DNA from: Chitinibacter fontanus
GTDB taxonomy: Bacteria; Pseudomonadota; Gammaproteobacteria; Burkholderiales; Chitinibacteraceae
Direction of reading: 5' to 3'
DNA: 64,000 nt
Assembly (NCBI RefSeq): GCF_013423785.1
Contig: NZ_CP058952.1
Coordinates: 3,065,665 to 3,129,664, forward strand
The stretch's first letter is position 1; the number at the start of each line of letters is the position of its first letter. A program made the position numbers and the translations under genes. The notes beneath the pieces were generated by a model, which was not told where the DNA came from, searched no databases, and saw nothing but the letters and a program-made list of their open reading frames with translations. Below, in pieces: positions 54,262 to 64,000 of this stretch.

Positions 54262-55209
54262 TTAGTTTTTTGCTGCTTGAACCACATTCATAGCCGTTGC
54301 GACCATGCTGGCGATATCGGCTGCATTACCTGGTAGCAACATGGTGTTGCCTTGTTTTGCAATATTGCCAAAAGCGCTGACATATTGTTCCGCCACTTTC
54401 AGGTTAATTGCCTGAACGCCCCCCGGTTGTTCGATGGCTTTTGCTACCGCTTGAATCGCTTCGGCGGTGGCGTGGGCGACCAGGCGCAGTGCTTCTGCCT
54501 CACCGGTGGCGCGATTGATTTGCGCTTGGCGCTCGCCTTCCGATTGGTTGATAGCGGCTTGCATATCACCTTGCGATTTTTGGATTGCGGCTTCGCGCTG
54601 GCCAGTGGCCAGATTGATTTGCTCTTGTTTTACCCCTTCAGATTGGGCAATGCGGGCGCGCTTTTCTCGTTCGGCGGTGATTTGCTGCTGCATGGAGTGC
54701 AAAATGGCCTGTGGTGGCGTTAAATCTTTAATTTCGTAGCGCAATACTTTCACGCCCCAGCTAGTGGCGGCCTCGTCGAGTGCGGCCACGACGGTGCGAT
54801 TGATTTCATCACGCTCTTCAAAGGTTTTGTCGAGCTCCAATTTACCGATCACAGAGCGTAATGTTGTTTGCGCCAGCTGGCTGATGGCTAAAACATAATC
54901 AGAGGTGCCGTAGGAGGCTAGGCGTGGGTCTAGTACTTGAAAGTATAAAATGCCATCGACTTGTAGCTGAGTGTTATCGCGGGTGATACACACCTGGCTG
55001 GGCACATCGAGCGGGATTTCTTTAAGGCTGTGTTTGTAGGCTACGCGATCAACAAATGGGATGACAAAATTCAGTCCCGGAGCCAGCACCGCATGAAAAC
55101 GCCCGAGGCGCTCGATAATGAGAGCAGTTTGTTGTGGGACGATTTTGAAGGTTTTGGCGATGAAAATAATCACGGCCACCAGAAAAATTAAAGAAAACTC
55201 GATTGTCAT
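54262..55209 (-). CDS. qmcA: SPFH/stomatin-family membrane protein QmcA
   Basis: The 315-residue protein has one N-terminal membrane helix (FSLIFLVAVIIFIAKTF), a band-7/SPFH domain (about 25-190, LGRFHAVLAPGLNFVIPFVD RV) and a long Ala/Gln/Glu-rich coiled coil (about 190-270). It ends in a short conserved tail (GNTMLLPGNAADIASMV). SPFH proteins form large ring-like membrane assemblies. The pairing with nfeD 17 bp upstream is the usual arrangement (ybbK-ybbJ type). AAGGAG precedes the ATG. Confidence 0.92.
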   Translation of the reverse strand: MTIEFSLIFLVAVIIFIAKTFKIVPQQTALIIERLGRFHAVLAPGLNFVIPFVDRVAYKHSLKEIPLDVPSQVCITRDNTQLQVDGILYFQVLDPRLASYGTSDYVLAISQLAQTTLRSVIGKLELDKTFEERDEINRTVVAALDEAATSWGVKVLRYEIKDLTPPQAILHSMQQQITAEREKRARIAQSEGVKQEQINLATGQREAAIQKSQGDMQAAINQSEGERQAQINRATGEAEALRLVAHATAEAIQAVAKAIEQPGGVQAINLKVAEQYVSAFGNIAKQGNTMLLPGNAADIASMVATAMNVVQAAKN

Positions 55210-55226
55210 GCCGAACTCCTTATGTC

Positions 55227-55652
55227 TTAAGATTTAGGTGGGGTATTTGAAATTTTAAATTGGCTGCCATGGCTTGAGGTGATATACCAGGTAGCTGTAT
55301 CGCTTTGCGTGCAATCGTTTGCCAAAACAGCATCCCAATGGCTGCCTCGGTAGTGAATTCTGGCGCGTCTCTCATCGAGCCAGGCTTCGATGGTGACAAT
55401 TTTGCCAATGTCATCGTTGACCATCTCGCTTGGAGTGCAGCGGGAATTTTTCCATTGTTTGATTAAATAGCCCGCAACCAGACTGACGAGGCTGGCGATG
55501 ATAATTTGCCAGCCAATACTCAATTGCAGGCTACTCGCTGCGGCTGCGGCGAGGAAACCAGCCGCGATGGCGAGCAAGTAAAAGGTGGTGGTGAAGAGTT
55601 CGAGCGCGATTAGCGCGGTGGCGGCAATGAGCCAGAGTGTTGTGCTTGTCAT
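55227..55652 (-). CDS. NfeD-family membrane protein
   Basis: The 141-residue protein has two to three membrane helices in its first ~65 residues (LWLIAATALIALELFTTTFY, LLAIAAGFLAAAAA, WQIIIASLVSLVAGYLI) and a C-terminal OB-fold (about 80-140, GKIVTIEAWLDERRARIHYRG SHW). NfeD partners work with SPFH proteins in membrane quality control; qmcA lies immediately downstream. Confidence 0.9.
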   Translation of the reverse strand: MTSTTLWLIAATALIALELFTTTFYLLAIAAGFLAAAAASSLQLSIGWQIIIASLVSLVAGYLIKQWKNSRCTPSEMVNDDIGKIVTIEAWLDERRARIHYRGSHWDAVLANDCTQSDTATWYITSSHGSQFKISNTPPKS

Positions 55653-55706
55653 GGCCTTAGCTCAGATTGAATTGAACTTAGCCTAACCTAGTCTTACTGT
55701 GGGCGC

Positions 55707-55732
55707 AAAAAAAGCGCACCATTCGGTGCGCT
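55707..55732 (-). terminator. Terminator of serS
   Basis: On the minus strand AGCGCACC-GAAT-GGTGCGCT runs into TTTTTT, 25 bp after the serS stop. Confidence 0.88.
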
Positions 55733-55757
55733 GTGCGTGGTGAGAGCAACAAACGGC

Positions 55758-57197
<1,440 letters not shown>

Positions 57198-57220
<23 letters not shown>

Positions 57221-58508
57221 GCGCATCGAGCTCTTTCAGGTGGCGCAATTTTTCCGCAATTTTGCTTTCTAAGCCACGTGGCACCGGTTGGTAGAATTGA
57301 GTGTTCTCCAAGCCGCTCGGGAAATAATTTTCGCCCGCAGCATAGCCTTCAGGCTCATCATGGGCGTAGCGATACTCACTGCCGTGACCTAACTGGCTCA
57401 TCAGTTTGGTAGGCGCGTTGCGCAAATGGTTGGGCACCGGGCGCGATTGATCTTGGCTGACTAATGCTTTGGCGGCTTTGTAAGCGAGATAGCCTGCGTT
57501 AGATTTTGGCGCAATGGCAAGGTAAATCGTTGCTTGCGCCAAGGCGAGCTCGCCTTCGGGGGAGCCAAGTCGCTCAAAAGTGGTGGCGGCATCGTTGGCG
57601 ATTTGCATTGCACGCGGGTCGGCTAAACCGATGTCTTCCCATGCCATCCGTACTAAGCGGCGTGATAAATAGCGCGCATCAACTCCGCCGTCGAGCATGC
57701 GCGTTAGCCAATAGAGCGCAGCATCGGGATTGGAGCCACGCACTGATTTGTGCAGTGCGGAGATCTGATCGTAAAACTGATCGCCACCTTTATCAAAGCG
57801 CCGACCGTTGCTGCTGAGGGCATTATTGAGAAAAGCGATGTCTATGTCTGCGCATTGCGCTGCCTGAGCGGCTTGCTGTACTTGCTCAATCAGATTCAGC
57901 AAGCGTCGTCCATCACCATCGGCGGCCAGACAGAGGGCTTGGCGAGCTTCGGCGCTAATGTCGATTGGGTGTTCTAAATGTAGTAGCGCGCGGCTAATCA
58001 ATGCATCAAGCTCGTTTACGCTGAGCGATTGCAGTACATACACTTGTGCGCGAGAAAGTAAGGCGGCGTTGACCTCAAACGACGGATTTTCGGTGGTGGC
58101 GCCAATGAAGGTCACTAAGCCCGATTCAACGTAAGGTAAAAATGCATCCTGCTGGGCTTTGTTAAAGCGGTGGACTTCATCAACAAACAAAATGGTCCGT
58201 TTGCCCAATTGATGAAATTGCTGCGCTTGCTCCATTGCCGCTCGTATGTCTTTTACACCAGAAAATACGGCAGAAATGGCCAATAATTCAGCGCCAAACT
58301 CGCGTGCCAATAGGCGGGCGAGGGTGGTTTTACCTACGCCCGGTGGGCCCCATAAAATCATCGAATGTGCTTGCCCACTGGCTAGTGCAAGTGCAAGGGG
58401 TTTGCCTTGGCCAAGTAAGTGCTGTTGGCCCACTACATCCGCAGCGGTGCTGGGGCGGAGTCGTTCGGCTAGTGGCTCGTGATAGCGGCTGGAAAATAAA
58501 TCACTCAC
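57198..58508 (-). CDS. rarA: Replication-associated recombination protein RarA (MgsA)
   Basis: The 436-residue AAA+ protein is of the clamp-loader-like RarA/WRNIP1 family. Walker A is GPPGVGKTTLARLLA (about 54), Walker B FVDEVHRFNK (about 109) and sensor-1 IGATTENPSFEVN (about 137). The C-terminal MgsA tetramerisation domain follows (about 250-430, with YLARRLVR-like YLSRRLVRMAWEDIGLADP). RarA acts at stalled replication forks and opens DNA ends. Its start overlaps the end of lolA by 8 bp, a conserved pairing in many proteobacteria. Confidence 0.97.
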
Positions 58509-59124
58509 GGATGATGTCCGCTCCCTTAGGGGGGCTAAAGTTGAAAACGCTGGCTGCTATGGGCTGATTTTGCTGTAGTTTACTAAATTGGATGGTGGTG
58601 GTTTGATTAAATTGATCATCTAGCTCCATCCTATCTAGTTGTCCTTTGCTTAAACCAATTCGAATTTGGGCAAAACTCCCATCTTTATTTTTAGGACTAA
58701 GTTCTACCCAGTCCAGGCCATTTTTGCTTGGCAGTGATTTTAGGTCAAAGCTTTTGCTCAGATTATTGTTGCCCGTCAGGATCGCCGCAGGGCTGGCCTC
58801 TAGGGCCTTGCTAACAGGTTTAATGGTGACCTGGGCAAGATCAAGGTCGTAGAGCCAGACTTGTTGTCCGTTACTAATGATTTCCTGGTTATAGGGCTGC
58901 GCATAGACCCATTTAAATTTGCCGGGGCGAACTAATTGAAATTGGCCAGTAGAGTTTTCGGTTTTACCTGACTTTTGACGAACCGATTGTGTAAAGCTGG
59001 CACTCAGGCTTTGCGTGGTATTGAGGTATTTTTGCAGCTCGCTCGCACTATCGGCTAAAGCGTGGGGTGCAGATAAGGCAAAAACAAGCGCTGACAAGCC
59101 AGCATGAGTTTTATATTTAGACAT
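58501..59124 (-). CDS. lolA: Outer-membrane lipoprotein carrier protein LolA
   Basis: The 207-residue protein has a signal peptide (GLSALVFALSAPHALA) and the LolA half-barrel pattern: LQKYLNTTQSLSASFTQSV at the start, GQFQLVRPGKFKWVYAQPY with the family Arg-Pro-Gly-x-Phe-x-Trp phrase, and VWLYDLDLAQVTIKP. It shuttles lipoproteins from LolCDE to the outer membrane. It is the first gene of the lolA-rarA-serS cluster. Confidence 0.95.
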   Translation of the reverse strand: MSKYKTHAGLSALVFALSAPHALADSASELQKYLNTTQSLSASFTQSVRQKSGKTENSTGQFQLVRPGKFKWVYAQPYNQEIISNGQQVWLYDLDLAQVTIKPVSKALEASPAAILTGNNNLSKSFDLKSLPSKNGLDWVELSPKNKDGSFAQIRIGLSKGQLDRMELDDQFNQTTTIQFSKLQQNQPIAASVFNFSPPKGADIIRE

Positions 59125-59156
59125 GGGCTATTGGTTTCGCTGTGAATATTAACAAT

Positions 59157-59185
59157 AAAAAAAGCCCCGCAAGCGGGGCTTTTTG
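59157..59185. terminator. Terminator after the OmpA-family gene
   Basis: AAAAGCCCCGC-AA-GCGGGGCTTTTT lies between the OmpA-family stop (59201) and lolA; on the minus strand it ends in a T-tract. Confidence 0.9.
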
Positions 59186-59200
59186 CATAGTAGCTAAATA

Positions 59201-59896
59201 TTATTTAACTTCTACGGTTTCAACAGTAACGCCGTTTACTTCAACTTCTACGCGACGATCAGGAGCCAAGCACTCAACCAATTTAGCACGAGTTTTCTTG
59301 CTATCTTTGATGTTGTTGCAAGTGTCACCAGTCACTGGATTAGCTTCGCCACGACCTTCAGCTTTGATCATGTCAGCCGCGTTTGGAGCTTGAGCAACCA
59401 AGTAAGCACGAACAGCTTCTGCCCGACGCTCAGACAAGGCTTGGTTGTATTTTTCTGAACCGATACGGTCAGTGTAGCCAACTACAATCGCTGAACCTTC
59501 AGTTGGTTTCAGGTTTTTAACTTCTACAACCAATGCATCCAGCGCATCTTTACCAGCTGGTTTCAGAGTTGCTTTGTTGAAATCGAACAATGCGTCAGAT
59601 TTCAGAGTGAATTGTTTCTTAGTTGCAACAGGTTTTGGCGCAACAACTACAGGAGCAGGTTTTGGTGCTGGAGTGGCAACTGTTGGTTCTACGTAGCCTG
59701 GGCAGCCTTTAACTGCTTTGTCAGCGCTCCAAGAACCTGTTTGCCAGCATTCGCCGATACCGTTTTTAACTACGCCTTCTGGATTTGCATCAGAAACGTT
59801 GGTGCTGTTAGTCACGTATGCATCAGTAGCCGCTTGTGCGCCGAATGAAGCGAAAGCTGCAACGATTGCAAGTGAAGCGATAGATTGCTTGATCAT
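59201..59896 (-). CDS. OmpA-family peptidoglycan-binding protein (RmpM-like)
   Basis: The 231-residue protein has a signal peptide ([18 protein letters not shown]). A short N-terminal part contains two Cys (GECWQTGSW...GCPGY), and a Pro/Ala/Val linker ([14 protein letters not shown], about 77-92) precedes the OmpA_C domain (about 95-220). The domain carries [36 protein letters not shown] and DRRVEVEV, the peptidoglycan-binding residues. There is no beta-barrel, so it is like neisserial RmpM, tying outer-membrane proteins to the wall. GGAGAACC precedes the ATG and the gene is likely highly expressed. Confidence 0.92.
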   Translation of the reverse strand: MIKQSIASLAIVAAFASFGAQAATDAYVTNSTNVSDANPEGVVKNGIGECWQTGSWSADKAVKGCPGYVEPTVATPAPKPAPVVVAPKPVATKKQFTLKSDALFDFNKATLKPAGKDALDALVVEVKNLKPTEGSAIVVGYTDRIGSEKYNQALSERRAEAVRAYLVAQAPNAADMIKAEGRGEANPVTGDTCNNIKDSKKTRAKLVECLAPDRRVEVEVNGVTVETVEVK

Positions 59897-60320
59897 GAAG
59901 TGGTTCTCCGTTAATAAAGCTTCAATTTATGATGTCAGACAGCTCTTGAAACCGCATGTCATTAATAGATTGCTAATGTAATTTAGCAGTACTTGCAGGA
60001 GATTCAAATACAAAATAATCACAATGGAATGAAATACATCAAAACCAATGCTAAATTTTGCACCTGCAAACGTGCTTAGTTTTCTATTGATGTTATTTTA
60101 TTAGCATAAGCCTACAGTGGGCAACTTTATTTCTGTAAACAAATGCACATTCTGCTTACAGGTTGAGCTGGCATTGGTGCAAGAGCTTGGCTGTGCTAAA
60201 ATCGCGAGCTGCTCTAAGTGGTATTTTTCCATCCTTGTTGGATTGCATTCGATAGCACGTGGCCCTTGCGGCTAGAGTAACTCGACAGTCTGATACAAAC
60301 TTAAAGAAAACGCCAAACGC
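59897..60320. other. Divergent promoter region of the OmpA-family gene and gyrA
   Basis: The stretch is AT-rich and gene-free. A likely gyrA promoter is listed separately; I cannot fix the boxes of the OmpA-family promoter. Confidence 0.5.
60174..60202 (+). promoter_or_regulatory. Likely gyrA promoter
   Basis: TAAAAT (-10, 60197-60202, five of six) lies 17 bp after TTGGTG (-35, weak), leaving a 5' leader of about 110 bases. Confidence 0.4.
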
Positions 60321-63065
60321 ATGTCCGAACAATTTAGTTTTGCCAAAGAAACCATCCCCGTTAGCCTTGAAGAGGAAATGCGGCATTCCTACCTCGATTA
60401 CGCCATGAGCGTCATTGTGGGTCGTGCGCTACCTGATGTCCGTGACGGCCTAAAGCCCGTGCACCGTCGTATTTTGTTTGCGATGCACGAGAGCAGCAAT
60501 GTCTGGAATCGCCCTTACGTCAAATGCGCGCGCGTGATTGGTGATGTGCTGGGTAAATACCACCCGCATGGCGACTCGGCGGCTTATGAAGCACTCGTGC
60601 GGATGGCGCAAGATTTTTCGCTGCGTTACACACTGATCGATGGTCAAGGTAACTTCGGTTCGATCGATGGTGACCGCGCGGCTGCTTATCGTTATACCGA
60701 GTGCCGTTTGGAAAAGGTTTCCAGCGAGCTGCTGGCTGATATCGATAAAGAAACCGTTGATTTTACGCCTAACTACGATGAAAAAGAGTTAGAGCCTACA
60801 GTTTTACCGACTCGGATTCCGAACTTATTAATTAATGGCTCGTCTGGTATTGCGGTTGGTATGGCGACTAATATTCCGCCGCACAATCTGACCGAAGTGA
60901 TTGATGCTTCATTGGCCTTGTTGGCCAATCCTGATCTCTCGATTGATGAGCTAATTGACATCATCCCTGCGCCCGATTTCCCAACCGCCGGTATTATTTA
61001 CGGCGTGCATGGTGTGCGTGAAGGCTACCGCACGGGCCGTGGTCGCGTGGTGATGCGCTCGCGCACGCATATTGAAGATTGCGGCAAAAATGGCGATCGT
61101 CAGGCGATCATTGTCGACGAGCTACCGTATCAAGTGAATAAAGCACGCCTGCTTGAGCGGATTGCCGAGCTGGTGCGCGAGAAAACGCTAGAAGGTATTT
61201 CTGATCTGCGCGATGAATCAGATAAATCCGGTATGCGCGTCGTGATTGAGCTCAAACGCGGCGAAATGGCCGACGTGGTGCTCAACAATCTGTTTAAGCA
61301 TACGCAATTACAAGATAGTTTCGGTATCAATATGGTGGCGCTGGTGGATGGCCAGCCACGCCTGTTGAATCTGAAACAAGTTCTTGAATGTTTCCTGAAG
61401 CATCGCCGCGAAGTGGTAACGCGCCGCACTGTGTTTGAATTGCGTAAAGCGCGTGAGCGTGGCCATGTACTCGAAGGCTTGGCTGTTGCGTTGTCGAACG
61501 TCGACGAGATGATCGCGCTGATCAAAGCGGCCGCAACACCACCGGAAGCTAAAATCGCCTTGATGAGTCGCGAATGGCGCTCTGCGCTGGTCGAAGACAT
61601 GCTGTCGCGCACTGATATCAATGCATCGCGCCCTGATGGTCTGGGTGAAGAGTTTGGTCTAACGGGCACTGGCTATCGCTTGTCGGATGTGCAAGCACAA
61701 GAAATCTTGCAGATGCGTTTGCAGCGTTTGACGGGTCTGGAACAAGACAAGATTGTCGGCGAATATAAAGAAGTCATGGATAAGATCCTTGATTTGCTCG
61801 ATATCTTGGCTCGCGCCGAGCGTGTGACCGAGATTATTCACAATGAATTGACTGAAGTAAAAGCCAATTACGGTGATGTACGTCGTTCTGAAATCGTCGC
61901 TCATGGCGAAGATATTTGTCTGGAAGACTTGATTACTCCGCAAGATATGGTCGTGACGCTGACGCATGGCGGCTATATGAAAACCACGCCAGTCGAAGAA
62001 TATCGTTCGCAGAAACGCGGCGGCCGCGGTAAGCAAGCGGCGGCGACCAAAGACGATGACTTTATCGACAGCCTGTTTATTGCCAATACCCACGATTACA
62101 TCTTGTGCTTTAGCTCGCGTGGGCGCGTTTATTGGCTGAAAGTCTACGAGTTGCCACAAGGCGGTCGTACCAGCCGCGGTAAGCCGATTATTAATTTGCT
62201 GCCGCTCGAAGAAGGCGAAAAAATCAACGCCATCTTGCCAATCAAAGACTTCAGCGAAGACAAATACGTCTTTATGGCGACCGCCGATGGTACGGTGAAG
62301 AAAACTCCGCTCACTGATTTCTCTCGCCCGATGAAGCGCGGCATTATCGCGATCAATCTGGATGAAGGTAATTATCTAGTCGGGGTGGCGTTGACGCGTG
62401 GTGCGGGTGGTGCAGTGCTCGAAGATGACGCTGCAGATGAAGATGTCGTGATCGATGATGAGGGCGCAGAAGATGCTGGCGATGCAGTTGGTATCGACGA
62501 CGATCAAGTCATGCTGTTCTCTGATGCGGGTAAATCAGTACGCTTTAGCCAGAGTAAAGTACGCCCAATGGGTCGTAACTCGAAAGGTGTGCGCGGCATG
62601 AAGCTGGGTGAAGATCAGAAAGTGATCTCCTTGTTGGTAGCTAATTCGGATGCACAAATGGTCTTGACTGCCAGCAATGGCGGTTACGGTAAACGTACGC
62701 CAGTGGGTGACTTCCGTCTGTCTGGTCGCGGCACGCAAGGCGTGATCGCGATGGACTTGACCGACAAGACTGGCTTGAAACTGGTTGCGGCGAGTCTGGT
62801 GGAGGATACCGACGACGTGATGCTGATTACCACCGGTGGTGTGTTGATCCGTACGAAAGTCTCGCAAATTCGCGAAACCGGCCGCTCAGCACAAGGTGTG
62901 CGCTTGATTAATCTGGACGATGGCGAGCAATTGTCGGGTCTAGAAAAAGTCTGCGAACCAGAAGACGAGGAAGAGGGTATTGATGCAGAGGGCGCAATCA
63001 GCGACGCTGCTGCTACAGATACCCCTGCCGCGGATGCAGCTTCAGCTGGTGATGCTGCTGAATAA
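60321..63065 (+). CDS. gyrA: DNA gyrase subunit A
   Basis: The 914-residue protein is the breakage-reunion subunit. The catalytic Tyr is in [10 protein letters not shown] (about 122), the quinolone-determining stretch reads [17 protein letters not shown] (Ser at the position of E. coli Ser83, Glu at that of Asp87), and the GyrA box QKRGGRGKQ (about 565) opens the DNA-wrapping beta-pinwheel. An acidic insertion between pinwheel blades (about 698-728, rich in Asp/Glu) and an acidic/Ala-rich tail (about 880-914) lengthen it beyond E. coli GyrA. With GyrB it introduces negative supercoils. The ribosome site (AAAGAAAACGCC) is unremarkable. Confidence 0.98.
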   Translation: MSEQFSFAKETIPVSLEEEMRHSYLDYAMSVIVGRALPDVRDGLKPVHRRILFAMHESSNVWNRPYVKCARVIGDVLGKYHPHGDSAAYEALVRMAQDFSLRYTLIDGQGNFGSIDGDRAAAYRYTECRLEKVSSELLADIDKETVDFTPNYDEKELEPTVLPTRIPNLLINGSSGIAVGMATNIPPHNLTEVIDASLALLANPDLSIDELIDIIPAPDFPTAGIIYGVHGVREGYRTGRGRVVMRSRTHIEDCGKNGDRQAIIVDELPYQVNKARLLERIAELVREKTLEGISDLRDESDKSGMRVVIELKRGEMADVVLNNLFKHTQLQDSFGINMVALVDGQPRLLNLKQVLECFLKHRREVVTRRTVFELRKARERGHVLEGLAVALSNVDEMIALIKAAATPPEAKIALMSREWRSALVEDMLSRTDINASRPDGLGEEFGLTGTGYRLSDVQAQEILQMRLQRLTGLEQDKIVGEYKEVMDKILDLLDILARAERVTEIIHNELTEVKANYGDVRRSEIVAHGEDICLEDLITPQDMVVTLTHGGYMKTTPVEEYRSQKRGGRGKQAAATKDDDFIDSLFIANTHDYILCFSSRGRVYWLKVYELPQGGRTSRGKPIINLLPLEEGEKINAILPIKDFSEDKYVFMATADGTVKKTPLTDFSRPMKRGIIAINLDEGNYLVGVALTRGAGGAVLEDDAADEDVVIDDEGAEDAGDAVGIDDDQVMLFSDAGKSVRFSQSKVRPMGRNSKGVRGMKLGEDQKVISLLVANSDAQMVLTASNGGYGKRTPVGDFRLSGRGTQGVIAMDLTDKTGLKLVAASLVEDTDDVMLITTGGVLIRTKVSQIRETGRSAQGVRLINLDDGEQLSGLEKVCEPEDEEEGIDAEGAISDAAATDTPAADAASAGDAAE

Positions 63066-63106
63066 ACGTCATTAATGTAAAAAGACTCACGAAAGAGGGA
63101 TTTGCG

Positions 63107-63571
63107 ATGAATAGCTTATGGTTACCCGTGGCAAATCCCGATTTTTTTGCCCAAGTCGGGCCGTGGTTTATGGCTTTGCCGCACTGCAAAACGCTGGGGC
63201 TGGAATTGGTTGCGGCGGAAAAGGGTAAAGTCACGATTAAATTGCCCTTCAAACCCGAACTGATCGGCAACCCAGAAACCAGCGTGCTCCATGGTGGCGT
63301 GGTGACTTCGCTGATTGATACTTCCTCGGGCGTTGCACTGTACACCTTGCTGCACATGCCGGAAGCTGCTGCCACACTTGATTTGCGCATCGATTATTTG
63401 CGCCCCGCCAAGCCTGATTTACCGCTGTATTGCACGGCCGAATGCTATCGGCTAACCGACTCAATTGCCTTTACGCGCGCCACCGCCTATCAAGAAGACC
63501 CAGCCAAACCCGTCGCGCATTCGGTGGCCACATTTGCGCGCACCGGTAGTGATAAAGGGGAAGCCGCATGA
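63107..63571 (+). CDS. PaaI-type hot-dog thioesterase
   Basis: The 154-residue protein has the hot-dog fold pattern of PaaI thioesterases: LHGGVVTSLIDTSSGVAL (about 65-82, with the catalytic His-Gly-Gly and Asp region), DLRIDYLRPAKPDLPLYC and FTRATAYQEDPAKPVAHSVA TF. It should hydrolyse acyl-CoA thioesters; the acyl group is unknown. GAAAGAGGG precedes the ATG. The next gene, a paralogue, overlaps by ATGA, so the two may form a hetero-oligomer. Confidence 0.88.
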   Translation: MNSLWLPVANPDFFAQVGPWFMALPHCKTLGLELVAAEKGKVTIKLPFKPELIGNPETSVLHGGVVTSLIDTSSGVALYTLLHMPEAAATLDLRIDYLRPAKPDLPLYCTAECYRLTDSIAFTRATAYQEDPAKPVAHSVATFARTGSDKGEAA

Positions 63572-64000
63572 CGCAGCCTATGACAGAACTTTGCACGGGT
63601 ATTGCCTCGTATGAATTATTGGAAAGGGCTTTAGAGCAAATACCCTATGCCAAGCTGCTCGGTGTTCAGGTGCGCGAACAAGCTGGCCAGCCGCTGTTTT
63701 ACCTGCCATACGCTGAAAAAAATATCGGCAATATTTTATTGCCCGCGATTCATGGTGGCGTGATTGGTGGCTTTCTGGAAAACGCCGCCGTGTTGCATCT
63801 GATGTGGGCGCGTGAATCGGCGGGCATTCCCCGCATTGTCGATTTTTCGATTGATTATCTGCGCTCAGCGCGGGCGCTCGATTTATATGGTCGCTGCGAC
63901 ATCGTGCGCCAAGGTAAGCGCGTTGCTAATGTATTGATGACTGCTTGGCAAGATGATCCGGCCAAGCCTGTGGCGATGGCGCGGGCGCATTTTTTACTCG
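63568..64000 (+). CDS. Second PaaI-type thioesterase (3' end outside window)
   Basis: The frame opens at ATG 63568 overlapping the preceding stop and is open to the right edge (144 codons). The same hot-dog marks appear in diverged form: AIHGGVIGGFLENAAVLHL (about 56), DFSIDYLRSARALDLYGRC and TAWQDDPAKPVAMARAHFLL. The family's active Asp region reads ENAAV here, so its own activity may be altered and it may need its partner. Confidence 0.85.
   Translation, partial: MTQPMTELCTGIASYELLERALEQIPYAKLLGVQVREQAGQPLFYLPYAEKNIGNILLPAIHGGVIGGFLENAAVLHLMWARESAGIPRIVDFSIDYLRSARALDLYGRCDIVRQGKRVANVLMTAWQDDPAKPVAMARAHFLL

Overview
The window looks like chromosomal DNA of a Gram-negative betaproteobacterium. 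The housekeeping genes (gyrA, serS, rarA, lolA, hrpA, an RmpM/OmpA-like protein) and the overall style suggest the order Neisseriales, perhaps a Chitinibacteraceae-like freshwater organism. That placement is inferred from memory of protein families, not from a search. The left two thirds is accessory DNA; the right third (about 45-64 kb) is mostly core.

1-10.2 kb: a type VI spike gene (vgrG, minus strand, cut by the left edge), then a copper module. This holds copZ and copA, each behind a CueR-type promoter, then cueR, then rclA (flavoprotein Cu(II) reductase) and a small exported protein. An IS3-family element (8903-10158) ends the module.

10.2-24.6 kb: a long autotransporter-type surface protein built from Ig-like repeats (minus strand). 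Next comes about 1.7 kb of non-coding DNA rich in repeats: a dispersed ~110-bp repeat, 27-bp direct repeats, a dif-like 11-6-11 palindrome and helically phased TCGTTA sites. An HTH regulator stands divergent from a Lon-like AAA+ ATPase without a protease domain. After that lie an orphan CdiA/FHA C-terminal toxin with its Imm49-like immunity gene, a scrap of a second FHA module, and a P4-type tyrosine integrase. This is a mobile, toxin-bearing island.

24.6-41.6 kb: a type I secretion operon of two unequal ABC half-transporters, a HlyD-type adaptor, a 3376-residue VCBS adhesin with four near-identical 1227-bp tandem repeats, and a TolC-like outer-membrane channel. The tolC frame is broken in a G7 tract. 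The two ABC subunits carry complementary degenerate ATPase motifs, as in a heterodimer with one working composite site. The adhesin contains three copies of a ~115-residue domain that I do not recognise.

41.6-45 kb: small genes, a GC-rich non-coding stretch with a known type of hairpin repeat, and an AT-rich single-gene Shedu (SduA, DUF4263) phage-defence candidate.

45-64 kb: hrpA, a membrane PAS protein, ten tRNA genes arranged as five Val(TAC)-Asp(GTC) pairs behind one stable-RNA-type promoter, a PilZ protein, an ArnD-like deacetylase, a DHH phosphoesterase, an nfeD-qmcA pair, a lolA-rarA-serS cluster, an OmpA-family protein, gyrA and two thioesterases (the last cut by the right edge).
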